Notes under the pieces: generated by a model
What the model saw: the letters and a program-made list of their open reading frames with translations, nothing else
Database searches by the model: none
What the model was told of the DNA's origin: nothing
NCBI RefSeq assembly: GCF_022344005.1
Contig: NZ_CP092187.1
Location: 62,001 to 126,000, forward strand
Origin: Deinococcus sp. KNUC1210
Lineage (GTDB): Bacteria > Deinococcota > Deinococci > Deinococcales > Deinococcaceae
Direction: 5' to 3'
Length of the DNA: 64,000 bases
Made by a program: the position numbers and the translations under genes
Part shown: piece after piece, positions 57,027 to 64,000 of the stretch
Position numbering within the stretch: position 1 is the stretch's first letter
Layout of the letters: every line of letters begins with the position of its first letter

Positions 57027-60000
57027 TCAGTTGATCTTGGCCTGGAAGCAGACCGTGCCGACAGTTGGTGTGGCAACGCTGCCTGCCGGAACTCCGGACG
57101 CTCCCAGGTCTAATGTCAGCGTGCTGCTCGTCAGCGTGCCTGCGTCGCTGTCGCTGGCATTGGTCAGATTGATGCCCCCGGTGGGTTTTGCGCTGTCTCC
57201 CGCCACGGTCGTCTTGTTGGCAGCGTAATAGCTGCCGTTGTTCGTGGCATAGGCACTCAGAACCGCTGTACTGTTACTCGGCACCGAGTCGGTGATTTTG
57301 AAGTTCGGAGCTGTTCCGCCCGTGTTGCTGTAGACGATGCAGTATTCCAGCACGTCTTTTGGCAGACTTGTGAGGGGAGTGGTGGTGAAATTGAAGTCTG
57401 GTGCGGCATGGGTGGTGCCAGGCGCGGCCGCGACGATTCGCTGGAACTTCATCAGGGTGATGTTGGGTTTGGCTCTGGAGTTGGTGTAGGTGCACAGAAT
57501 CGCCGTGTCTGTTCCCGAGATAGTCAGGGTGTTGGCGGTCAGAGCGTTTGTTCCGCTCAGCGCCGTGGCATTGCCCGTACAACTCAGCACCGCCCCGTAA
57601 TTATTGCTCGATCCTACGGTAAAGCTCTCGGCTCCGAGTGTCCCGGTTTCACCGGCATAGACCGTGACGGCTACGCCGTTGTCGGTGTTGCCCGCGGCTG
57701 TGGCAGTCGAGGTCAGGACCGCCGTGTTGTTCAGGAGGCCCGTGGTAGCAGGAATACTGATCTTGTCGCCTGCGATGCTGTTAGCGGCCCAGGTCTTCCG
57801 GAGCTGGAGAGTCGCACTTTTGCGGGTATTGGTGTAGGTACAGACGATGTTTGCGCTGCTCACCGCGACAGTGTTGCTGCTCAGGGCATTGGTGCTCGAC
57901 GGCGTGGCTCCCACGCAGCCAAGGACCGCCGAATAGTTGGCGGATGTACCGACCGTGAAACTTTCGGCGGCCAGGGTGGCGGTTTCGCCCGCGTAGACCG
58001 TCACGCTTCCCCCGAGATCGGTATTGCCTGCTGCCGCCGCTGTCGAAGTCAGGACCGCCGTGTTGTTCAGGAGGCCTGTGGTAGCCGGAATGCTGATCTT
58101 GTTGCCCGCAATGCTGTTGGCGGCCCAGGTTTTTTGAAGGGTGAGCTGAAAGCTTCTGCGGGTATTGGTATAGGTGCACAGAACCGCTGTATCTGCCGAG
58201 TTGATCGTCAGGGTGGTGCCGCTTAAAGCCGTGGCATTGCCCGTGCAGACCAGCGTCGCGGTGTAGTTCGCACTCGATCCGGTGGTAAATGTCTCGGTGG
58301 GCAGGGTGCCAGTGTCACCAGCGTAGACCGTGATAGCTACGCCGCTGTCTGTGTTGCCTGAGGCTGTGGCAGTCGAGGACAGAACGGCCGTGTTGTTGGT
58401 GAAGCCCGTGGTGGCCGGAAGGCTGATCTTGTCGCCTGCGATGCTATTAGCGGCCCAGGTCTTCCGGAGCTGGAGAGTCGCACTTTTGCGGGTATTGGTC
58501 AGCGTACAGGTAATGACATCGTTTCCGCTGGGTGTGACAGTAAAACTCTGGCCTGCTCCGGAGGGGAGAACTGTGCTGCTTCCGGAATTGCTGTTGCTGC
58601 ACGAGATCGTGGAGGTGTAGTACGACAGTGGGGAACTGCTCCCCGCCGCCATGACCTCGGTCAGCGTATAGGTTGTTCCAGCGGTCAGTGTCACCGCACC
58701 GGTCGACCCGCTCGTCACAGTCGTTCCGCTGCCGGCTGTGGTCGTACTGGCGGTCGTGGTAGCACCATTGTTGATCTGCACCGTGAACTGATCGGCGGCA
58801 TTGGCGCGTCCAGGCGCTGCGACGGTTTTGCTGAGGGTCAGAGTGGGCTGGGCGAGGAGCGTGTAGGTTGCAGATGCAGACGCCGCGTTTTTGCCGGTGG
58901 TGGTATCGAGGGCATTGGCTGCAATGGTGTTGGTGTATGTGGCTGCGCCGGTTGCCGTCACATTGACAGTGATGGTGCAGCCGCCTGCCGGAATTCTGCT
59001 GCCAGCCGTCAGTGTGACTGTACCTGCGCCCGCCGTGGCAGTAATGACGTTGGCCGGAAAGTTAGTGTTAACCGCCGTGCAGGTGCCGCCCAGCGCAGGA
59101 GTCGCTGCTACTTTCATGTTGGTGGGCAAGGTGTCTATGAAATCGCTCTGGACAAAGATAGGAGCCAGGTTCGAGTTATTGAGAGTGATCGTCAGGGTGG
59201 TCGTGCCTGTCGAACCAATGGCAGAGCTGGGCGAAAAGCTTTTGGCGATGGTTGGAGCATTTGGAAGTACCGGACAGCCGCCCAGGTCGGTCAGACCGCT
59301 GAGAGACGCGACTGAGGTCGTGATGCCTGTCGTGGAGTTTAACGAATACACTCCGGGTGCGCCGGTCGTCGGCCCGGTGCCGCTGCTGATAAAGAAAGTT
59401 CCGGTGGTGGGATCCACGACCAGACCGTTGGCACTGCCCGACCACTGGGTCGTACCGTTTGATCTCAGGGGTACAGGAGACGTCAGATTCCCAGTCGATA
59501 GATTGAGCTTCCACAAAAAGGGACCGTTAGCGAGCCCCGATCCTGCTGGGACCGCTGTTGTTTCGGCAATAACATATGCTTGACCGGTGGAATCGATTGT
59601 GAAGTCCCCGTTTCCTGAGATCGTCGCAACGAGTGTATATCCAGAGGGCGGTGTATAACTTTTATAGGCACCGCCCACAATAGCCCCTGTCGTTAAATTG
59701 ACCTGACCAAATTTGCCTACCGCGTCGTACACGTAGTAATTACCTGATGCATCTGTCGTACCGCCGATAATATTCTGAGGTGTTGGCGTCAGTGTTCCGG
59801 CAATAGTGTCGATGCCGGTGTTGACATCGAGCTTATGGACAGCGTTATTAGCACGGTCGATGTAATATAGATTGGCATTGGTGGGATCCTGTGCCAGAGC
59901 ATTGGAATTTGTCGAGCTTGCTGAAAATATAGGCGTAATGCTTCCAGAGCCGCTGGAGTTATAAAATCCGATTCTGTTGCTGGCTGTTGCGTTTGTGGAA

Positions 60001-60122
60001 ATCGTGTAGGTCGCTGTGCAGTAAGACGCGGCCGCGCCTGCTGTACCGCTGGCGCTCAGCAAAGCCACCACCGGAATCAGGAAGTGCCGAAGCCATGTCT
60101 GCTGCTTAAGAAGTTCTCTCAC
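57027..60122 (-). CDS. Large secreted surface protein with DUF11-like and tandem beta repeats
   Basis: A 1031-residue exported protein. GTG 60122 is chosen because AGGAGGAG lies six bases upstream and it gives a neat signal peptide (MRELLKQQTW, then FLIPVVALLSASGTAGAAA); the longer frame to 60224 lacks this. Residues about 35-300 resemble a beta-propeller-like section (DPTNANLYYIDRANNAVHKL). Then comes a DUF11-like Ig region (AKSFSPSSAIGSTGTTTLTI). Three nearly identical units of about 105-110 residues follow, each with KTWAANSIAG(D/N)KIS. They are collagen-binding/prealbumin-like in style. It is probably a cell-surface or matrix protein. No sorting motif is seen at the end. Confidence 0.85.
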   Translation of the reverse strand: MRELLKQQTWLRHFLIPVVALLSASGTAGAAASYCTATYTISTNATASNRIGFYNSSGSGSITPIFSASSTNSNALAQDPTNANLYYIDRANNAVHKLDVNTGIDTIAGTLTPTPQNIIGGTTDASGNYYVYDAVGKFGQVNLTTGAIVGGAYKSYTPPSGYTLVATISGNGDFTIDSTGQAYVIAETTAVPAGSGLANGPFLWKLNLSTGNLTSPVPLRSNGTTQWSGSANGLVVDPTTGTFFISSGTGPTTGAPGVYSLNSTTGITTSVASLSGLTDLGGCPVLPNAPTIAKSFSPSSAIGSTGTTTLTITLNNSNLAPIFVQSDFIDTLPTNMKVAATPALGGTCTAVNTNFPANVITATAGAGTVTLTAGSRIPAGGCTITVNVTATGAATYTNTIAANALDTTTGKNAASASATYTLLAQPTLTLSKTVAAPGRANAADQFTVQINNGATTTASTTTAGSGTTVTSGSTGAVTLTAGTTYTLTEVMAAGSSSPLSYYTSTISCSNSNSGSSTVLPSGAGQSFTVTPSGNDVITCTLTNTRKSATLQLRKTWAANSIAGDKISLPATTGFTNNTAVLSSTATASGNTDSGVAITVYAGDTGTLPTETFTTGSSANYTATLVCTGNATALSGTTLTINSADTAVLCTYTNTRRSFQLTLQKTWAANSIAGNKISIPATTGLLNNTAVLTSTAAAAGNTDLGGSVTVYAGETATLAAESFTVGTSANYSAVLGCVGATPSSTNALSSNTVAVSSANIVCTYTNTRKSATLQLRKTWAANSIAGDKISIPATTGLLNNTAVLTSTATAAGNTDNGVAVTVYAGETGTLGAESFTVGSSNNYGAVLSCTGNATALSGTNALTANTLTISGTDTAILCTYTNSRAKPNITLMKFQRIVAAAPGTTHAAPDFNFTTTPLTSLPKDVLEYCIVYSNTGGTAPNFKITDSVPSNSTAVLSAYATNNGSYYAANKTTVAGDSAKPTGGINLTNASDSDAGTLTSSTLTLDLGASGVPAGSVATPTVGTVCFQAKIN
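57490..58500 (-). repeat. Three tandem coding repeats of about 330 bp
   Basis: Adjacent in-frame units in the secreted protein, each beginning LQLRKTWAANSIAG or LTLQKTWAANSIAG and ending with CTYTNTR or CTYTNSR. The high identity at DNA level (for example ATGCTGTTAGCGGCCCAGGT repeated) points to recent duplication or gene conversion. Boundaries are approximate. Confidence 0.8.
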
Positions 60123-61175
60123 TGCTCTCCTCCTGATCTGTCTTTCCGCAAGCCTTCTATTCAGCCGATCTGTCCGAGAGTGGGTACCGGAAACGGCAAA
60201 CGGGTAGGCGGTCTGGACGCTCACCTAAGGCCCTGACGTAGATGTCGGGCCTGAATCTCATTCAGCCGCCGTGTAATGCGTCTGGCACAAGGAAAAGTGG
60301 GCCTCTGCCTGGAAGGAGGGAGATGTATCGCAAATTGTGAGAATTTCCAGAATATGACATGAACACGATCTTAAACATCGTGTTCTTACGAGACCCTCAC
60401 ACAGGTTTCTTAATTTGTGAGACTAGCTACCAAGTTAACAGTTTATGAAATCGGGGCAAGTATCGCAGGCAATGCCAGTCGTCAATGGGTATCTGTCATC
60501 GCAAACAGGAAGAACGCCACATCTGTGAAGAGCAGGCGTCACCGTAGAGCCATGCAGAACGCCTTCTGTTTGGGTTGACTGAGTCGCTCTCATCAGCATC
60601 CTCTGATGAGAAAAATTAGAACACCTGCTTCCTATTTCCTGTTTCGGAGGTGCATATATCCTGAGATGCGGCTGGCAGCCTGGGCTGCTTATGTTTGAAG
60701 CGCTCAGTACACAGTGGGGAAGATGAGATGAAGGAAGCTACCTCACTCACTTTCTCATCTTCTGGCATACAGTTGACGATTTTGAAAGATAATCAACACT
60801 TTTTGTGTGCTGTAAGAAATCTGTGGAGCACCCTGTCAATAATGACATCAATTCGTTCAGGATAACTCTCGGCGAAGAGAGGTGATGAATCCTACTCTGT
60901 AATTCGGGCACCTCGGGTAGGAGGAGCGAGTGGTGCGACCGGCTTTTTAAGAGGTGTTATGTTGACAGACATCTTCTATAGATCCTGACAGGACTCTAAA
61001 AGAAGCGAAACATGATAGGTGCGTAATTGGTTATATATATGTACGCTAGCTATATTTTATAGTTCAGTAGGAAAATATAAACAATGCATCTAAAAAATTT
61101 AGAAACACGTACAGCACATAACGGATTTCGCCGGGCGCATGTGAAGAGCAGCCCCAGCTGTGTGGAGGAGTAACA
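60123..61175. other. AT-rich intergenic region before pilB
   Basis: About 1050 bp between two divergent genes. It must hold both promoters; an AT-rich stretch with TATATATAT and TATATTTTATAG lies at 61030-61065. A hairpin (TCTCATCAG...CTGATGAGA, 60588-60611) is seen. I looked for a c-di-GMP riboswitch and found none. No gene supported. Confidence 0.4.
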
Positions 61176-63842
61176 ATGTCACTTTCTATCGGAGACCGCA
61201 GATTGGGTGCAATGCTCCTCGAACAGGGTTACGTCAACGACTCCGATCTGCAACGCGCACTTGATCGACAGATCGAAATCGGCGGACGGCTGGCAGATAT
61301 CCTGGTAGACGGCGGTGTGGTGGGTGAAAAGCGTATCGCCCATGCCATCGAGGAAGCGCTGGGCATTCCGCTGGTCGATCTGACGAGTGTTGATCCCAAT
61401 CCGCTTGCCCTGCGGAGTCTCAAGGCTCAGATCGCCGAATCGGTGCTGGCGTTTCCGTTCGCACTGGAGGGCGACACGCTGCGGGTGGCCTTCGTCGATC
61501 CGCTGAGCAGCCTGACATTCGAGACCGTCGAGGATGCCAGTGGCCTGAACATCGAGGTCTATCAGGCGCTGCGCGAACAGGTGCAGTGGGCGATTGCGCT
61601 GTATTACCCGGAACTGGGCAAAAGCGCTCCGATGCCCGCCAGTCTGACGGCTGTGCAGGGTACCTTCCTGGGCCAGCGGCTGATCATCAACGGGCATCTT
61701 CGAGAAGATCAGCTCAAGATTGCCCTTGAACAGCAGAGTTATGGCGGCGAGGCGATCGGTTCGATTCTGCTGCGCCTCGATATGATCACAGAGGATCAGC
61801 TGTACGAGGCCCTCGCCGAGCAGGCCGGGACCGTGTACGTGCCTGACCTCAGCAGGTACGAACCGGAAATGGACGTGCTGGGCCTGCTGTTGCGGGTTGA
61901 TGCGCTGCAGCTGTCGGTGGTGCCGCTGGAGGACCGGGGTGTAGAAATTCAGGTGATCGGCAGTGACCAGCGCCGGCAGCAGGATATCGAGGCGCTGCTG
62001 GGGCGACCGGTCGAGATGCTGCTGGGCCGCCCCGCCGACGTCGAGGCGCTGATCGAGCGCTGTTACCCGCAGAACGGGCGACTGGGCGAACAGATGCTGC
62101 GCCAGGGCTCGCTGTCGCGCTCACAGCTGCGCGAGGCGCTGCAGGTGCAGGCCCGCAGCGGCAAGGTCAAGCCGCTGGGCGAGGTGATCGTCGATCTGGG
62201 CTTCGCAAGCAGCGAGGAAATCGATCAGGCGCTGCAAAAGCAGACGGCGGGCGGTGGCCGCCTGGAAGACACCCTGGTGCAGTCCGGCAAGCTCAGCCCC
62301 GAGATGCTCGCCCGCTCGCTCGCCTCCCAGCTCGGTTACGAGTTCCTCGATCCCGTTCAGAGTCCCCCCGATCCCAAAGTGGCGCTTTTAATCAATGAGT
62401 CCACGGCGCGGCGATACACGGTGGTGCCGATGCGCTTACAGGGGAACGCGCTGGTGGTGGCGATGAAGGACCCGCGCAACGTGTTCGCGCTGGACGACCT
62501 GCGGCTGATCAGCGGGCGCGACATCATCCCGGCGGTGATGGCCGAAAAGGACATCGTGCGGCTGATCGAGCGCTACTTCGGCTCGGCGGACATGGTCCAG
62601 CTCAACGAGCGCCTGGTGCAGGAAAGCCGGAGCCGTGACCGCGAGCGCGAGTCGCAGGTGGACACCACCGATCTGGACGACAACGCGGTGGTGCGGGTGG
62701 TGGACAACATCATCCGCGAGGCGGCCTTGCAGGACGCCTCGGACATCCACATCGAGCCGACCGAGCACCACCTGCGGGTGCGCTACCGCATCGACGGCAC
62801 GCTGCGCGACCACATGGAGCTGCCCAAAGGCTCGGCCCAGAGCGTGCTGGCCCGCATCAAGATCCTGGGGCAGCTGGACATCGCCGAGCGGCGCATTCCG
62901 CAGGACGGTCGGTTGCGGTTTCGCAAGGGCAGCATCGATCTGGATCTGCGCCTGAGTACCCTGCCGACGGTGTACGGGGAAAAGGCGGTGATGCGCCTGC
63001 TGCAAAAGGCGCATAACATCCCGGAAGTCGAGCAGCTGGGGCTATCGGAGCACAACTTCCAGCGCTTCAGCGATCTGATCGAGAAGCCTAACGGCATCTT
63101 CCTGATCACCGGGCCGACCGGCTCGGGCAAGTCGTTTTCCAGCTTCAGTATTCTCAAGCGCATCGCCCGGCCCGAGAAGAACACCACCACCATCGAAGAT
63201 CCGGTGGAATACGAGATTCCCGGCATCAATCAGTCGCAGGTCAACCCGGTGGCCGGGTTGACGTTTGCCCGGGCGCTGCGGGCGTTTCTGCGCCAGGACC
63301 CCGACATCATCTTCGTGGGTGAGATCCGCGACGCCGAAACCGCCAAGATCGCCACCGAAGCCGCGCTCACCGGGCACCTGGTGCTGGCTACCCTGCACAC
63401 CAACGACGCCCCCGGCGCCGTGACCCGACTGGAAGAGATGGGCGTGGAGAACTTCAACATCGGTGCGTCGCTGATCGGGGTGCTGGGACAGCGTCTGGTC
63501 CGCAAGGTCTGTCCCGACTGCAAGACCCCCACCAACGCCGACCCGGATGTGTTGCGCCGCCTGGGGCTGAGCGAGAAGGAACTGCGCGGCGCGACGCTGT
63601 TCCGGGGCGCGGGGTGTCCGCGCTGCGGCGGCACCGGGTACAAGGGCCGCATGGGCATTCACGAACTGATGGTGATCGATGAGCCGCTGCGCCGGGCCAT
63701 CGGCAAGGGGGAACCGGCCAGCGAACTGCGTGAGATCGCCACCTCGCAGAGCAGCATGAAGACCCTGCGCCAGGACGGGATCGAAAAGGCTGTCCTCGGC
63801 ATCACCACCCTCGAAGAAGTCCTCGCTGTCACCAGCGCGTAA
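61176..63842 (+). CDS. pilB: Type IV pilus assembly ATPase PilB with MshEN modules
   Basis: An 888-residue motor ATPase. The first 470 residues carry repeated MshEN-type modules, with RLGAMLLEQGYVNDSDLQRA near residue 9, FLGQRLIINGHLREDQLKIA near residue 163 and RLGEQMLRQGSLSRSQLREA near residue 301. MshEN is a known c-di-GMP-binding family. The ATPase core has Walker A GPTGSGKS, the Walker B region DPDIIFVGEIRDAETA and HLVLATLHTNDA, and four zinc-binding Cys (CPDC, CPRC). PilB extends type IV pili for motility, adhesion and DNA uptake, on the cytoplasmic side of the membrane. GGAGGAG precedes the ATG by six bases. Confidence 0.95.
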   Translation: MSLSIGDRRLGAMLLEQGYVNDSDLQRALDRQIEIGGRLADILVDGGVVGEKRIAHAIEEALGIPLVDLTSVDPNPLALRSLKAQIAESVLAFPFALEGDTLRVAFVDPLSSLTFETVEDASGLNIEVYQALREQVQWAIALYYPELGKSAPMPASLTAVQGTFLGQRLIINGHLREDQLKIALEQQSYGGEAIGSILLRLDMITEDQLYEALAEQAGTVYVPDLSRYEPEMDVLGLLLRVDALQLSVVPLEDRGVEIQVIGSDQRRQQDIEALLGRPVEMLLGRPADVEALIERCYPQNGRLGEQMLRQGSLSRSQLREALQVQARSGKVKPLGEVIVDLGFASSEEIDQALQKQTAGGGRLEDTLVQSGKLSPEMLARSLASQLGYEFLDPVQSPPDPKVALLINESTARRYTVVPMRLQGNALVVAMKDPRNVFALDDLRLISGRDIIPAVMAEKDIVRLIERYFGSADMVQLNERLVQESRSRDRERESQVDTTDLDDNAVVRVVDNIIREAALQDASDIHIEPTEHHLRVRYRIDGTLRDHMELPKGSAQSVLARIKILGQLDIAERRIPQDGRLRFRKGSIDLDLRLSTLPTVYGEKAVMRLLQKAHNIPEVEQLGLSEHNFQRFSDLIEKPNGIFLITGPTGSGKSFSSFSILKRIARPEKNTTTIEDPVEYEIPGINQSQVNPVAGLTFARALRAFLRQDPDIIFVGEIRDAETAKIATEAALTGHLVLATLHTNDAPGAVTRLEEMGVENFNIGASLIGVLGQRLVRKVCPDCKTPTNADPDVLRRLGLSEKELRGATLFRGAGCPRCGGTGYKGRMGIHELMVIDEPLRRAIGKGEPASELREIATSQSSMKTLRQDGIEKAVLGITTLEEVLAVTSA

Positions 63843-64000
63843 GTTCCCTACTCGTCAGCTGGCCTTCCAGCCACTGCGCGACCATCACCGACCAGATCTG
63901 AGCGGAACTCTGTTCAGCGGGGTTCATGACATGGGCGTTACATGTTTCCGCAAAGCTGCCTGCATGCTGAAACGCCAGATGCTGTCGCTGATTCCTGCCC
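63829..64000 (-). CDS. Possible partial reading frame at the right edge
   Basis: A minus-strand frame is open from the window edge to TGA at 63829 and overlaps the pilB end by 14 bases. It reads QRQHLAFQHAGSFAETCNAH and then MNPAEQSSAQIWSVMVAQWL, with protein-like composition, but no family is recognised. The start lies outside the window. Confidence 0.3.
   Translation of the reverse strand, partial: GRNQRQHLAFQHAGSFAETCNAHVMNPAEQSSAQIWSVMVAQWLEGQLTSRELTRW

Noticed and set aside
57408..59583. Plus-strand frames of 230-272 codons opposite the secreted repeat protein
   Set aside because: Repetitive shadow of the coding repeats on the minus strand.
60123..61175. c-di-GMP riboswitch upstream of pilB
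   Set aside because: I looked for the conserved core of such riboswitches because of the signalling context and could not identify it by eye.

Overview
The window looks like part of a secondary replicon (megaplasmid or chromid) of a Deinococcus-type bacterium. The GC-rich coding style, the TPR plus winged-helix/BTAD regulators, the GGDEF/EAL expansion, the stress genes and frequent AGGAGG ribosome binding sites all fit this genus. The organism is inferred from gene style, not from a marker gene. A Phd-ParA/ParB partition operon (44.4-46.3 kb) and an iteron origin with its initiator gene (53.4-55.5 kb) mark the replication and segregation core. No rRNA, tRNA, CRISPR array or intact insertion sequence was seen.

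Layout. 0-3.3 kb: ferritin-like protein, ankyrin protein, nitronate monooxygenase, universal stress protein. 3.3-8.3 kb: TPR-GGDEF-EAL protein, an AT-rich gap, a subtilisin-like lipoprotein with a repeated GVWGDG tract. 8.8-13.4 kb: a tiny exported peptide divergent from a TPR-BTAD regulator, then large catalase KatE. 13.6-23.3 kb: histidine-kinase fragment, GGDEF/HD-GYP protein, phosphoketolase split by a frameshift, leucyl aminopeptidase, amidohydrolase, HD hydrolase, PAS histidine kinase. 24-33.4 kb: frameshifted sugar-binding protein, UPF0114 membrane protein, beta-helix lipoprotein, M23 peptidase, IclR regulator, TPR protein with a degenerate GGDEF domain. 33.6-43.7 kb: frameshifted low-GC GGDEF-EAL, MarR plus MFS efflux operon, BTAD regulator, CBS and UspA proteins, PAS-GAF-GGDEF-EAL protein. 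44.4-55.5 kb: partition genes and sites, XRE and TetR regulators, NAD-dependent epimerase, membrane GGDEF-EAL, peroxiredoxin, DUF1801 protein, iteron origin and initiator. 55.7-64 kb: LLM flavin oxidoreductase, a repeat-rich secreted protein, type IV pilus ATPase PilB.

How the genes fit together. Six proteins carry GGDEF, EAL or HD-GYP domains. The pilus ATPase carries MshEN-type N-terminal modules, a known c-di-GMP-binding family. Signal turnover and one likely target therefore sit on the same segment. KatE, the peroxiredoxin, two UspA proteins and the ferritin-like protein form a stress-defence component.

The most unusual element is the partition operon. The ParA protein begins with a Phd/YefM antitoxin DNA-binding domain. 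Its promoter carries paired TGTACA palindromes whose centres lie 12 bp apart, the arrangement known from yefM-yoeB operators. No toxin gene was recognised nearby. A TOXIN-less antitoxin domain thus appears to have been recruited as the autoregulator of a segregation ATPase.

Caution: five genes are broken by frameshifts, each restored by adding one base. Three lie in A4-A6 or C5 runs, one in a C7 run and one in a GC-rich CCGGG context. Uncorrected sequencing deletions are the simplest explanation, but real mutation or slippage is not excluded.
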